64,000 nt of DNA from Ephydatia muelleri (GCA_013339895.1 JABACO010000005.1:2660950-2724949); one strand, 5' to 3'. Counted from the stretch's first letter, positions 10,974-22,771 are shown. Made by a program: numbers and translations. Notes: generated from the letters alone by a model not told the origin.

Positions 10974-11006
10974 ATCGGAAGTTTCGTTAGAAACTTCCAT
11001 ATAGGA
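10974..11006. repeat. Short inverted repeat
   Basis: GGAAGTTTC and GAAACTTCC separated by GTTA, extended by ATAT on both sides: a 13-14 bp stem with a four-base loop. No poly-T follows, so it is not a convincing terminator. Confidence 0.5.
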
Positions 11007-11503
11007 TTTGACCACGACCATGAATGTCATTAAAAAAACGCGACCCGTCTACTCCCGACGATCGGATCGTGCAGCGTGTTTTAGCAATCGATCTAGAAGT
11101 CAAAAAGGAGTACTTTCGTTCTTGTTTTCATGTCGCAGAACCGCGTGGTTGCAGAGAACAGGAGTGTGCTGCCCGTTCTCGTTCCCAGTCTCGGAATTCG
11201 TCTCCTCCTCCTCCTTCTTGGCAACGCATAACTCGGGTCAGGAACACTTTTAAGCGATGAAAATTTCACCAATAGCTTCAGAATCGGCCGCAGGACTCGC
11301 TTTTATATAAATATAGTAGTTGTTATACTTTAATACACAATCGAATATCAGCCTATGTCTTGTATAATTAGATCATTTCGTAATTACGGTCTAAAGATAA
11401 ACGGCATGTGTATAAATAGCATAACAATTAGAGAAAAGCTCTTTGGTGATTCAATCGTCGTTTGGTGTGCTACTTTTTTATTAGTGAAGTTGTTTTCATC
11501 AAA
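11007..11503. promoter_or_regulatory. Upstream region of the two-exon repeat-protein gene
   Basis: Precedes the ATG at 11504. TATATAAATATAG at about 11304 and TGTATAAATAGC at about 11408 are TATA-like; the latter is about 95 bp from the start codon, leaving a short 5' leader. The arginine-rich open frames at 11008-11260 have no other support. Promoter assignment is inferred from position and motif only. Confidence 0.35.
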
Positions 11504-11975
11504 ATGCCTTCACGTCAAGAAAAGAAACGAGCGAAACGACGTGCGAAATACCTTGAAGTTCGAGACGATGTTTTAGAATCGGCACGGGCATCCTACAAGG
11601 CAGACCCTGAAAAGAAACGGACAGGGGAACGCGAGCGTTATCATGCAGACCCAGTAAAGAAACGGTCAGCTAAACGCAAAAGCTATGACGCAGACCCAGA
11701 AAAGAAACGGTCAGCTAAACGCGAAAGCTATGAAGCAGACCCAGAAAAGAAACGGTCAGCTAAACGCGAAAGCTATGAAGCAGACCCAGAAAAGAAACAG
11801 ACTGCTGAACGCGAGCGTTATCATGCAGACCCAAAAAAGAAACGGTCAGCTAAACGGAACGTTATTGGGAGGATCCTGAATGTTCTCGCTTGGCGAAGAG
11901 AGTGCGGTACGGGAAGGCCAAGCGTGCCCTGCAAAACCAACGAGGCCATCGAAAATGTCATATGCAATTGCATGT
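11504..11975 (+). pseudogene. Basic repeat protein, exon 1 (one-base frameshift)
   Basis: Starts MPSRQEKKRAKRRAKYLEV, followed by six or so 15-residue repeats (pattern K-R-x-x-Y-x-A-D-P-x-K-K-R), each encoded by a 45-bp unit. A single-base loss near 11855 shifts the frame. Downstream, the other frame continues the same Tyr-x-x-Asp-Pro pattern and then GKAKRALQNQRGHRKC up to a GTAACT donor at 11976. Donor phase and the acceptor before 12226 agree exactly, which strongly supports the exon pair. The highly basic, helical repeats suggest nucleic-acid binding, but no function is known to me. The frameshift may be a real mutation or a sequencing error. Confidence 0.6.
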
Positions 11976-12225
11976 GTAACTATAGGGCAGAGGGGGTGGG
12001 GTATAAAAAGAAATGCTGTCTTGTTGTGCCACGTGGTTGGTGATAATCATTGCTCAGGGCATGTTTTGATACCATCTGTGCATTGAATCAGAATGGCTTC
12101 AGTTTACATTGGATTTCATGCATTTTAGTGGCATAACATAACTTTCAAGTCTTGGTGTACTGTGTATAGTTTAGCACATACATAATGTTGTATGTACATG
12201 TACACGCTTCTTTTTTTCATTGTAG
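11976..12225 (+). other. Intron (250 bp)
   Basis: GTAACT donor and a TTTTTTTCATTGTAG acceptor with a clear polypyrimidine tract. The two flanking exons join in a consistent reading phase (two bases plus one). Confidence 0.65.
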
Positions 12226-13102
12226 CTACTCTCTGTATGAACCAAAGGATATCGTACTAAGCGAGTATAAGGGTGGTCTCGAAAAGGCTATTCTTAAGAA
12301 TAGCACTTTACTAGTTCAGTTAAATGATGCCTTTTGCAAGACGCACCCATGGTTAGCACAAAAGGTGTGTACCAGATCTGCACATGCTGCTGTCAGTAAA
12401 GTTTGTGCAGATGCAGTGCTTAAAAAGGTACTGAACGTGCGTAGAAAAAAGGCAGGGGAATTTCTAAAGGATGTTCGTGCCATTAATGCAATTAAATTAG
12501 AAGATAGTCACCTGCTAGAAGGGGTAAGGTACCATACTGCTGGTTCAGAGCCTTTCTTCTATGATGCCTCTTACAACCACACAAGGCAGCTTGGGGCCAT
12601 ACCTGTAGACCTCAATGGTAGGTGTGTAGTGGCTGAGGAGATAGGAGACCGACATCTTATCCGTATGCGTCCATTAAAATGGAAGTGCACTCATGAGTGT
12701 CGGCTGCTTACTAGTGGTGAAATAGAAGCAGTTTTGGGGACAAAGTTGCTATTTCAAAAAAACATGGAGGATCTCAGAGCTAGCCTTGACAACCTTGATT
12801 CAGGGTGTGGCTATGTGCATCACGATGTCACATTAAAATCATCAGATTTGCGCTTTAGTGAATTTGGTGGACATCCAATATGTTGTGAGTTCCCCACATG
12901 CTCCAGTCCATTGAGGGTGATCAGGGCAGCAGCACCTCATTACCCAGTGTTACGGGGCTTCCTGTGGAGACTTTATGCTGCCTACAAAAAGCATAAGGAA
13001 ATCAAAGCCGTCCAGGAGGAGGCAGAGGTAGAGGAGGCAGAGGTGGAGGAGGCACAAGACGAGGTGGCGGCGGACGAGGCGACTTTTTTTCCGAAGTTAT
13101 AA
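12226..13102 (+). CDS. Basic repeat protein, exon 2, unidentified C-terminal domain
   Basis: An uninterrupted 292-codon frame from YSLYEPKDIVLSEY to the stop at 13100-13102. Notable residues are a Cys/His group (KWKCTHECR, CGYVHH, ICCEFPTC) that could bind a metal, and an acidic Glu/Ala/Val repeat tail (EEAEVEEAEVEE). The length, even composition and spliced junction support real coding sequence. I do not recognise the domain. It could be a lineage-specific multicopy gene or a protein carried by a DNA transposon; the fold-back elements just downstream keep that open. Confidence 0.65.
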
Positions 13103-13260
13103 ACGTTTATAATTATTATTATTAACCTGTGTTGGTCCATGTACATGTATACTGTCGTTTGTTAAAGTTTTGATGCCAACATCCGGGTTGACGGGTTCCA
13201 TGGCCACGAATGTGTAAGTAGATCTGCGGGGATGACAGGTGGGCGAACCAGCTTCTCCGC

Positions 13261-13382
13261 TAGTCTCGTACCCAGACCCCATCACATCACAGCAGCGGAA
13301 GGAGATTTAATAGGTTGAAAAAGCGTAGCGGTGATGTAATCCATCCGCTGCTGTGATGTGATGGGGTCTGGGTACGAGACTA
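13261..13382. mobile_element. Fold-back MITE with perfect 39-bp arms
   Basis: TAGTCTCGTACCCAGACC... at 13261-13299 is exactly repeated in inverse at 13344-13382, with a 44-bp centre. No clear target duplication is seen. The terminal TAGTCT is shared with the 57.3-kb fold-back, suggesting a related family. Confidence 0.85.
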
Positions 13383-13416
13383 CTCAGGTCTGGATCATCA
13401 CGTTCCAGGATATGTG

Positions 13417-13460
13417 CCTCGTACCCAGACGTATATATAAAACGTATGCGTACGAGACTA
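13417..13460. mobile_element. Deleted relative of the same MITE
   Basis: CTCGTACCCAGACG ... GCGTACGAGACTA, the outer 13-14 bp of the previous element around a TATATA centre. Confidence 0.6.
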
Positions 13461-13572
13461 CGTCGTCATAATCATGTCGGAGACCGTGTCCCTATATTGT
13501 TTAGATGGAAAGAAATGAAAATGGAGAAGCAGCGATACAACAGTCATTGGGTGTGATAAAAAAATTAAGAAA

Positions 13573-13853
13573 ACAAGTAAATAAAAACATTCTCTATGAG
13601 AAAGTTGGTGGGATATAGGATTTGAAGGCAATTGGTGGTGTAAAAAGCAAGGAAACAAGGTCTTATCTGAAGGGAAAATGTAATAGTCCTATATTTAGCA
13701 CATTTTAGGGTATTTGTTGTTTGTGTGCTAAATATAGCACTATTACATTTTCCCTTCAGATAAGACCTTGTTTCCTTGCTTTTTACACCACCAATTGCCT
13801 TCAAATCCTATATCCCACCAACTTTCTCATAGAGAATGTTTTTACTTACTTGT
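13573..13853. mobile_element. Fold-back element, 130-bp arms, 21-bp loop
   Basis: Arms at 13573-13702 and 13724-13853 are inverted copies with only about two mismatches. The near identity means a recent inverted duplication or gene conversion between the arms. A transcript from either strand would form a long double-stranded RNA. Reading frames inside it are mirror artefacts. It sits beside the 3' end of a non-LTR element. Confidence 0.85.
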
Positions 13854-13917
13854 AAACATACATACATATGCAAAAAGGCAAGTAGTGGCACGATGTGTAC
13901 GTGCACTTACAAACTGC

Positions 13918-15681
13918 CTAAACATGGAAGGGGTATAATATACAAAAGGGTGATAGGTCAACAGATCTAAGTCGGGTACAAAAAACTGTAATGTTCAATG
14001 AAGTGGCAACATCATGGGGTAAGTGGTTCCATATAGGTATCACACGTTCAGTGAACAAATGCGCTCGGAATGCATGATGGGGTAAATGTTTGGATCGCAG
14101 GATACAAGAATGACCTCGGATGGAATGCGACCTAGCCGGTTTGGTGAAAAAACTCTCAAAAGGTAAATCAACCAGGTTATTATAGATCTTGTAGCACATG
14201 GCAAGGTCGTAGAAGACTCTCCTGTACTCTAAGGACTGTAAACCCAGGTTCGCAAGGCGATCATCATAATCCATATATGGTATACCAGCACGTTTGATTG
14301 TGGCACGAGCGAAAAATCTCTGAACGCGTTCAATACATTGAATATCTTTATGGAACCAGGGATTCCAAACTTGGGTATTACTATCCAGAAGGGGACGAAC
14401 ATGCACCTTATATAGACGCCCAAGGAGAGATACATCGTTAGAATGAAAGCATTTTAGGAGAAGACAGCTCCTATTGAAAGCCATGGCGGCAATATTTGAG
14501 CAGTGCATACTTGGCGTAAGATCTGAATTCAAACACACCCCAAGATCTCTTATAGATGATACGAATTGCAAAGGAATACCAGAAAGTGAGTAAGGTGAAG
14601 TAGGCTCATAACCATGAGAACCAAAGGAAATGACGGAGCACTTGGAATAAGCAACAGTCAGTTGCCATGTCTTGGACCATGAACAAAATTGATATAAGGA
14701 TTGCATAAGTGGTGTATTTTGATTTTCAGTATAACCAAGATACAGTTTTGTGTCATCGGCAAAGATTTTAAAGCCAGCTGAAGATTGGACATGGTTAGGA
14801 AGGTCATTGACATATATCAGAAACAAGAGAGGGCCAAGGACAGAACCCTGAGGTACACCACTGGTGATGGATTTAGGAGATGATACATCAAGTCCTACAT
14901 ATACGCATTGTGTGCAGTCGTTTAAAAAGGCTCTTATCCACTGAAGTAAGTTTGATTTAAAGCCATAAGCCTCAACCTTCAGCAATAATTTCGAATGGGA
15001 GACAGTGTCAAAGGCCTTAGCAATATCAGTATACACAACATCCACCTTCATGCCGTTGTCAACATTCAATGTCTAATTGTTCAGAGTTATCAATAACTGA
15101 GTACAAGCAGAAAGTCGAGCGAGGAAACCAAACTGATCCTGTGAGATAAGATTATGAGTACGAAGGAAGGATATCATAGAAGATGATATAATACTTTCCA
15201 TAACTTTACAAAGGATACACGTTTGTGAGATAGGTCTATAGTTACTGGGCTGTTTACGTGAATCCTTTTTAAAGACAGGACATACAAATGCAGTCTTCCA
15301 AACTAAGGGTATATGTCCTGTACTCATAGACATCTCAAAAAGGAGTGATAATGGGAAAGCAATAGCCGGGGCTAAAGACTTTAAGAAAAAAGCGGGGAAG
15401 CCATCAGGAGTTTTAGAACATTTTGAGGGCAATGATTTTAAAGTCTTAAGAACCTTGTCAAATGGGAAGAGAACACAGTTTAGGGATTTGTTTTCAGAGA
15501 GACGAGGCACAAATTCTGGGAGCAAACCGTCATCAGCAGTAAAAACGGAAGCAAAATAATCATTAAGCACAGTACATTTATCATGATTTGAGACAGCCAA
15601 ATTGTCATTGGAGTCAATGAGAGGGAGTATACACTGAGAGGTAGTAAGCTTGGAATTTACATATGAAAAGAAAGATGATAA
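13918..15681 (-). pseudogene. Reverse transcriptase of the LINE
   Basis: From the N side: SKTPDGFPAFFLKSL, FKKDSRKQPSNYRPIS, DQFGFL, an in-frame TAG at 15073-15075, then DIAKAFDTVSHSKLL, GVPQGSVLGPLLFLIYVNDLP and the catalytic FADDTKLY (residues 103-106 of the distal frame). The C-terminal RVIPIWNHLP motif is typical of CR1-like elements. Only nonsense mutations are visible here, so the copy is fairly young apart from truncation. Confidence 0.85.
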
Positions 15682-16265
15682 TTATAAGCTTTTCTTCTTG
15701 AGAACGTTGTTTTCCTGAGACAAGATGAATTCTTTGACAGCCATATCATACTTTCTAGCAAAGTGTTTATAGCGAACCTTGTCTTTACTATACCACAACT
15801 TTTTCAATCCCAGCAGGCGCCTTATGTGCATGGGATAAGAAAACGGTTTACGGGACTGATAACGGCGAGGAACAAATTGGGCTATACAGGAATGTAGGAC
15901 GTTTGATATTTTAGACCAGAACATTTCAACAGACAAACTATTTTGACACAAGAAAGACCAGTCAATATCCTTCATAATTGATATCATAGAACAATAGTCA
16001 GCATTAAAGAAGTCAAGAAAACAATGGTTTAGTCTATCACTAATCACAACAGGGTAAGAAACTGAGAAGTGTATAGCCGAATGATCACATGAGGAAGAGA
16101 ATGGTTCAACAACAGAAATGTCCCAGATCAAGTCAGGAGTGGATACCAAAACCAAATCAATGCAATTGGATCCATGCGTAGGATGTGAAACCAGTTGAGT
16201 AAGACCATTTTGCATCATGCAAGTCAAAAATAAATCGTGAGAAGGAGAACCCAGACTAATATTGC
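15682..16265 (-). pseudogene. Endonuclease C-terminal part of the LINE
   Basis: Contains PTHGSNCIDLVLVSTP and SSCDHSAIHF, the SDH-type motif of the exonuclease-endonuclease-phosphatase family that nicks target DNA. The N-terminal catalytic half is lost through 5' truncation. A TAA ends this frame; the same frame resumes into RT. Confidence 0.7.
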
Positions 16266-16269
16266 ATGC

Positions 16270-17225
16270 CATTCAACCCATGACACATTTCTCACAGGTC
16301 TATTCGAAAGAATGCTTGTCCACCTTGACATGCAGTCAATTGGAGTGGTGCTTGCATATCTGCTGCTGCACTTGCCATTTGGCATACATGCTGATGTAAC
16401 TGTGTTGTCAAGTGCAACTAGCAAGCCTTCCTGCAACTACATGAGTCCATCTGCTGGCCATGTATGGTGTTGTCACTAGTAAGACCAGGAAATATTTCCA
16501 CATGCCCACCAAGATGGTGAGATGGTATTATTGAAAATAGCATCATGTAACTGGTTGTGGTGTACATGTACAGCAATATCTTCCAAGATTAATGCATCAT
16601 GGCCAAGTGGATCAAGGGCCGCATCTACAGTGTAGGACTGAAAGGCCATAAGTCCTATAATGAGGTCTCCTAAACCCAGTCACAAATGTAATGCCATATG
16701 AATCTTGCATGGCTCCAAATGCAGTTCCAATATCTGATCGCTGACACAGAGAGCAAATGTGCATTGCTAGCTGGCAACAGGAATCCAGCAGACATTGGAA
16801 TTGGTGCTCATCAATCTTTATAGATAAGGCTTTATGGATTAACAGACTCCATGGTAATGTCACTTGTAATTTATACAGCCTAAATGCTTGTTGAAAGTGA
16901 TTGTCCTCTGAAATAAAAGCCGCAGCATGTTCAGAGGGTTCCAAACATTAGGCCATAATGAGCCTGGCTCCAGGCACCATTTGGAGTACCATGAAGCACT
17001 CATCCAATGCATATTCTAACAGGCTGGGTGGGGTGACCCTAGCCAGGAGGTGAATATCATAGCCTCTAGCAAGATGGATCATTGTTGCAAATAAAAGCAG
17101 GAATTGTGTAATTGCAACTTGAGGGTCACATCCACCAAACCATGAAGCAAAGCTTCTAGGAATCTGCAGACATGAGGAACTTTTTAAATTATCTCTAGGA
17201 AAATGCCATGGTATCATATTGTTAT
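16270..17225 (-). mobile_element. LINE-X fragment X2
   Basis: Degenerate reading shows DPQVAITQFLLL...MIHLARGYD...TPPSLLEYALD, EHAAAFISE, then ALDPLGHDAL and LTSDN...GQQ in shifting frames. These are the post-RT and C-terminal motifs shared with the LINE-X copies at 27.0 and 35.7 kb. Many stops and frame changes. The CR1-like element was inserted at its distal end. Confidence 0.5.
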
Positions 17226-17752
17226 GATCCCGTTGTGATACCCTCTCATGTACAGCACTTAAACATTGATGCAGATGATAGCTCCAATGACCTCATCTTT
17301 CAAGCTTGGTACATTATCCCTACCTTGGTCTTGGGTTATAATACGGTTTTTCACTCAATTCATGAGTTGTGTACCCAACCAAGCATGGCTTACATGTAGT
17401 GTAAACTGAATACTAAACCTTCACCTCTTATCTCTTGAATACCACAGTATCTTTTGATATGGCAATGTGCTTTAAGATTATGAACAACTCTGTTGACCTC
17501 CACATTGACAAATTCTTTCCTTTGCAATTGTGAGCCACAACACGCGAGGACACTAATGTAAACTTCAAGCCAATGATCTACCTCATTGTGCATATCCAGA
17601 AATGGCCCATACATAGGCGGTCATCTTGCCTTTTTAATTTAAATTTTAACCAACTCTATGATGTACTATAAGCAGGTCTGATTATGATGTACTTCAAAAA
17701 ATTATTCCATTAACCATTCTTTAACTAAAATCAAGACAAAACCACATCCGTT
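17226..17752. other. No gene recognised
   Basis: No conserved block; the open frames of 60-75 codons on either strand are unsupported. Confidence 0.35.
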
Positions 17753-18175
17753 AAGTAATTAATTCGCGGTTTGCGAATCAACGAATATTCCCGTATAACT
17801 TCCCATAGACATGTATGGGGTACTTTAATACCAAGCACGCCAGATTTTTCTCAGCATTTGCCATGAGGGATTGTTAGTACACTACATTTTTAGTGGGGTC
17901 GCCGTATCTTTCCTATTTAAGATGTCGCTTCCCTAGGATTGTCCTCAATGTATTGTATGGTTTTACCATACATTGAGGACAATCCTAGGGAAGCGACGTC
18001 TTAAATAGGAAAAATACGGCGACCCCACTAAAAATCTTGGCAAATGTAGTGTACTAACAATCCCTCGTGGCAAATGCTGAGAAAAATCTGGCGTGCTTGG
18101 TATTGAAGTACCCCATACATGTCTACGGAAGATATACGGGAATATTCGTTTTCGCAAACCGCGAATTAATTACTT
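17753..18175. mobile_element. Fold-back element, about 200-bp arms
   Basis: The left end AAGTAATTAATTCGCGGTTT and the right end CGCGAATTAATTACTT are inverted copies. The arms meet at CATTGAGGACAATCC near 17955-17972 and differ by a handful of substitutions and small indels. No open reading frame of its own; a non-autonomous DNA element or recent inverted duplication. Confidence 0.85.
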
Positions 18176-19855
18176 CTGACTTTTGACCGCTCATTTCTGG
18201 CTTTTTCACCCACTCAAATTTGGAACTCCCTCCCAGACATTGTAGTAACTGTGCAAAATGTATGTGTATTTAAGGCATGTCTGACCTCACTACACATTGT
18301 AAACTTTACCCATTGAAATAATAGGTCCTTAACAATTGCTTGTCATTCTCATGTGTTGTATATGTACTTGAATATATTTGCTGCATTGAAAATTAAACAA
18401 TTAAGAATTTAATAAATATTGGTACATTAGTGATGGAGTTAGCTGGAAACAATAAATCTGTGCTTAGGGTTTAGACACTTGATTGACGAATGGGCGTACA
18501 CTTGATTGTGGTATGGAGTTAGGCCAATTTGCAGACTTCTGGATATGTGGATGTAGAGTTTACAGAGGGTTCAAAGTAATTGACTAAACACCGAAAGCCA
18601 CAGAGCCTAGCAGCTCTTACACTGATAGTCTACTGGTTGCCCTTTTAATTGACATCAATGTGTCACAACTGGTAATAATAATTTGGTTGTGACATAACAT
18701 GCATTGCACATCCTGTATAGGACAGATGTTGTGGCTCGAGGCATAACACATACCTGTGTGGTCAAACACCGTTAATTATATAGCTATGTGCACCAATTTC
18801 TCCAAATACACATATACAAACACAAATCTACTGGAGAAGCCGCAGTATGTACCATCATATATATAGTCATCTCATGTGGAGGCGCTGTGTTAATCAGTAA
18901 CAAAGTTAAGGTGATATCCACAAGAGGAAGCACAAGAAGTCTTTCGAACTTCCGCACTGATAATGTTATACCCCATGCCACAGCTTGCATCACAGCTGTA
19001 CATGTGCTATGTATGACTGCTGGCATCATATGTGCACAAGACAGTGGTAAAGCACATAGAACTACCCAATGGAGTATGAAGCAATCAAGAAAGAAAAATA
19101 ATTACCTATGTATGTCAATACATGTACTGAACTCCATGTAGATTTTAATTACATGTAGTTTGTTTTAAGAGGCCACACAATCAAGGAATTTTTATAACAC
19201 CTTTAATGCCAAGTTTAATCAGAGATAATATTATTGGTGCTCTAAGATGCTGGAGTAGATTCATTGCCATCACGCTGGATGTGGCTTAAGTGATGGGTAA
19301 AAAGGAGACTGAGTGTATCCACTCCCAGTTCAACAGCCTACAAGACCGCTCAACGTAAGAGTATTACATCTACGTTTTCCCACAAATCAGAGCGTAGCAA
19401 CCTCTTTAAATAAAAAGGAATGTAGGTTAAGATAAATCTATTGGGTCAGCTTAGTGCATGCCATCTTGCCTTTCAGTTCAAAAGAATCATCATTCGAATG
19501 TGCCATGATCAGCTTATATGAGGTCTTTGATTGGGAAGCAGTACTCCTTATAAACAGATGTGAATGTTAGGATACTAAGGGGATGCCAGAATTCTGAGAA
19601 GCATAGTGAGCTGCTTAGTTTCATGCTAGTAGTGTATGGCTACTTCCCCTCAGGTATTGAACAACTGGAGGCTAATTTGTATTTGTAACACATGAAATAT
19701 CATCAAACATTGTGGCTAATACATTCAATAGCAAAACGTAAGAAGATGTCTAAATATGAACCAAGAATTTGTGCAACACAATTTTCAGATCATAAAATAA
19801 AAGAAATGTGACAAACACAATTTAAGTTTCTTCCTCAAAAGCCTGCCATTTACTC
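18176..19855. other. No gene recognised
   Basis: Long non-coding stretch. The 117-codon plus-strand frame at 18788-19141 overlaps an equally long minus-strand frame; neither has a recognisable domain or splice context. No RNA gene seen. Confidence 0.4.
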
Positions 19856-19859
19856 ATGA

Positions 19860-22765
19860 TGCTCATCAACTACTGGGCCAGGCTGAGGACTGTATGTGAT
19901 GCAGCAAAGCTGTCGAAAGTGCTGTCGCTGGCAACGGTGTCAATGCCCGCTGTAAGTGTCGTGCGTGCGCTAAAGCGAACCGCGCGTGTACCGATTGCCT
20001 CCCGTCAAAGCACCGTTGCTGTCAAAATGCTCCAACCTCAATCACCGCATCGAATAATGTGTCTACATGTACAGACGGTGTTTCGAGCTCACAATCACCT
20101 TATCAGCATACTTCCTCATTTCCTGATTCCCAGCAGCTGCCTCTGTCACAACCATTGCCATAGCTGCCTCCCACTTCACTACCTACAAATGCAAATCACA
20201 CTCATTGTTGAATCCAGCCTCAACCTAATTCAACTGTACCTCTACCATATCCGTTGGTGGAATCATAGATGTCTATATATTATCTCTGGTGGAATCACAA
20301 CTTCCTTCTACACCTACATCACCCATCCCTCCTTCACCATCTATAGTTGCCCAGCAGTTGCATGGTCAAACCCAGCTACCAGCATTAATCCTGGAGCCTG
20401 AATCACCAGGACAGGGGCCCTCTCATTCTTCCAATCCTTCATGCTCCCACTTCATCCACAACGAATTCTAGTTCTACTCTCATCACCCTCCCTGGAGAGG
20501 GAGTCACAATCGGCCACTTGTTGCAAGTGCCAGCTCCTAAGGCGCCCATTGCGTGTCATGCAAGTGCCGTCGGGAAGAGCACCTTTGTGTGAAGAACTGC
20601 TACCTGGGGAGAAGAGGAAAATGCGCTAACATTGCTCCCTCAAATGCAGTCATCCTACCTGCATCATCACCCCACCAGAGGCCTTTCTTCAATCCAATAG
20701 CTCACATTCTCTCCCGAGTGAACAGGGACCATTTTCACAGCCTTCCATGCCTTGGACGCCTTCGCCTCAGAGTCAGCCCTCTCTCACGAATGAACAGGCT
20801 TGCAATGTTATTAGGCCACTTTCTCTCTACACCCTCTCTATGGAGGTTACCTCTAATGTTCTGATGCCTCCACACACCCCATTTCCATCAATGGTTCCCC
20901 CACTCCCTCGTCTGAGCAATGGTCCGGGCCCCTCATCTATCATAGCATTGCACCAACTGCCTTCACCACAACTGTTGTCGGCACCACCATCCCCTGCCTC
21001 TCCTCCCTTAGCATTTAGTGCTAACGATCCACTGCTGGCACAGATTCCTTCTCAGCGGTTTGAGGTCTCGTCCTCTGGCCAACATCCCCATAAGAAATCC
21101 TGTCCAGTCCAAGGCTGCCAACAACTCATTGCTCCCACTACATGTATGTGGCGTCAGCATATGACCTTACGTGCTCAGGGTTTCTTCTCAGTGCAGCCCC
21201 CGGCCATTGCCTGCAAGAACAAGACCTGTTTGTCCTAATTGCCAGCAGCTGGTGGCTAATTCATACCATTCCTCTCACCTTTGGAAATGCTCACATGCCT
21301 CTGCAACACCTCCTATTCAGTCCCTTCTCCATGTTCAAGGGGCCGACCCTCCTGTCCCCCTGCCCACATTTGATTCTGACTGTAAACTACCTGGCTGTAC
21401 AGTCCAACACATCCCTGTGAAGGACAGACTTGCATTTGCCCTTGCTTTGTGTTCTGCCTTGCAAGATAACTCTGAGGATGCCTGGCTTAAGGTGTTCATG
21501 CTGCCTAAATGCCTCCTTCTTGCCCCAAAGCATGGAGGCCGCCATCACAAGCCTGTGCCTATCAAGTCATCTATGCGCCCAATGGTCCAAAGGTGAGTTC
21601 AGTGCACTATGGAATCGAACATCCAATCATCATTCCTCTGGTCCCGACCCACCCCTAACCACAAATATTCAGCAGTTCAGACAGCAGACTCTCAGGCTAA
21701 GAGAGGGACCCTCTCTAAGTCCTGTCAGGTTCTAACTTCCTTGGGCCTGGCCCTCAACAACAATACCACATGGAATCTCCTGGTCTCAAAGCATCTCAAA
21801 GGCACCCCCCCTCCCCAACTTCTCACACAGCCTTGCCTTCCACCAGACTTTGATATCATGGCCCTTTTGCACTCCTTCCCGAAGGACACAGCGTGTGGCC
21901 CCTCGGGTCTTCACATACAGCACCTGATAGAAGCATCAGAGGTTCCCCTTCAGTTCCCGATCTGTGCAGTACTTCGGGTTGTGGTCAACTTACTTATCTC
22001 TGGCAAGGTTCCTGTACAAGTGGCTAGGTTCCTCGCAGGGGATAACCTGGTGGCCTTGGAAAAGAACAAACCCAACTGCCCCCCAGACATCCGGCCCATT
22101 GCAGTTGGAGAAGCCATTAGGCATCTGGCTGGGAAATGCCTATGCGTGATCACCAAGGAAAAGGCTCATGACTTCCTGGCTCCTCTGGCTTAGCTTGGGG
22201 TAGCTTGTCCAGCAGGTGCAGAGAAGATAATTCATGGTCTGAGAGGCTGTGTGGATGAACATTGGCATGATTTTGCATGCAGTCCTGAAGATTGACTTAC
22301 ACAATGCTTTCAATCAGATATCCAGACAGGCTGTCCTCGATGCCTGTGGCCTTCACTTTCCGGAACTACTTCCTACTTCCATGGTCCTCATGGTGCTACG
22401 GTCAGCATCCTGCCTTGTGGCACCCTTTGGGTACTATTCCACAGAAATAGGTGTTCAACAAGGCGATCCCCTAGGTCCCCTTCTTTTTTGTCTAGTGTTG
22501 CAACAGGTAGTCTCAGCAAAGGCAGAGGATATTGACTGTGCATCCCTATTGCCCTATTGTGGCCATTACTCGTGTTCTCGCCATTATCCAAGACCGTGGA
22601 CCACCACTTGGCCTTTACATCAACATCACCAAGTGCGAATTATTCAGTTCAAGTGAACTCAGTACCTTCCCAGATGAGATGAAGCGATCAATTGTGCCTC
22701 ACTTTGAGATCCTGGGGACTCCTATAGGTGATCTAGTGTTGTGAGCAAAGTTTGTGGCCCAGAAG
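19860..22765 (+). mobile_element. LINE-X, longest copy (X1): Cys-rich N-terminus, fingers, RT
   Basis: Degenerate single element on the plus strand. In order: a Cys-rich CKCRACAKANRACTDC block (about 19950-20040), a related degraded Cys block CVSCKCRREEHLCVKNC (20545-20625), Pro/Ser-rich linker, C2H2-like finger CPVQGCQQ (21100-21180), a second CPNCQQLVANSYHSSHLWKC (21230-21300), the WLKVFMLPKCLLLAPK block, then RT. It breaks off at 22760 where a minisatellite begins, so the C-terminal zinc region is missing. At least ten frame changes or stops. I do not know a published name; the N-terminal Cys block is unusual for LINEs. Confidence 0.65.
21836..22740 (+). pseudogene. LINE-X reverse transcriptase region
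   Basis: Motifs read in shifting frames: DTACGPSGLHIQHLIEAS, VRFLAGDNLVALEKNKPN, DIRPIAVGEAIRHLAGKC, then KIDLHNAFNQISRQAVLDAC and GVQQGDPLGPLLFCLVLQQV, followed by GPPLGLYINITKCELFSS and HFEILGTPIGD. These are RT blocks of a non-LTR type. The catalytic YLDD-type motif should lie near 22560 but is destroyed by deletion. Nonfunctional. Confidence 0.7.
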
Positions 22766-22771
22766 CAGTCA

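Larger units (their letters stand above)
13860..16265 (-). mobile_element. EN-RT non-LTR retrotransposon (CR1/Jockey-like), 5' truncated
   Basis: A single minus-strand frame covers the last part of the endonuclease, then RT and C-terminal region. The 5' end stops abruptly near 16265 inside unrelated sequence, typical of incomplete target-primed reverse transcription. The other end has a TATG-type short tandem tail (13855-13880). Two in-frame stops break the frame (about 15683 and 15073-15075). The group assignment comes from the RT and C-terminal motifs by eye. Confidence 0.8.

Noticed and set aside
10974..11006. Rho-independent terminator
   Set aside because: The stem has no following T run and the sequence is not bacterial.
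10692..11030. Frames with polyglycine or polyproline
   Set aside because: Created by the 34-base G homopolymer and the ATTG microsatellite.
18784..19141. A 117-codon plus-strand frame
   Set aside because: Overlaps an 81-codon antisense frame, has no recognised domain, paralogue or splice context.
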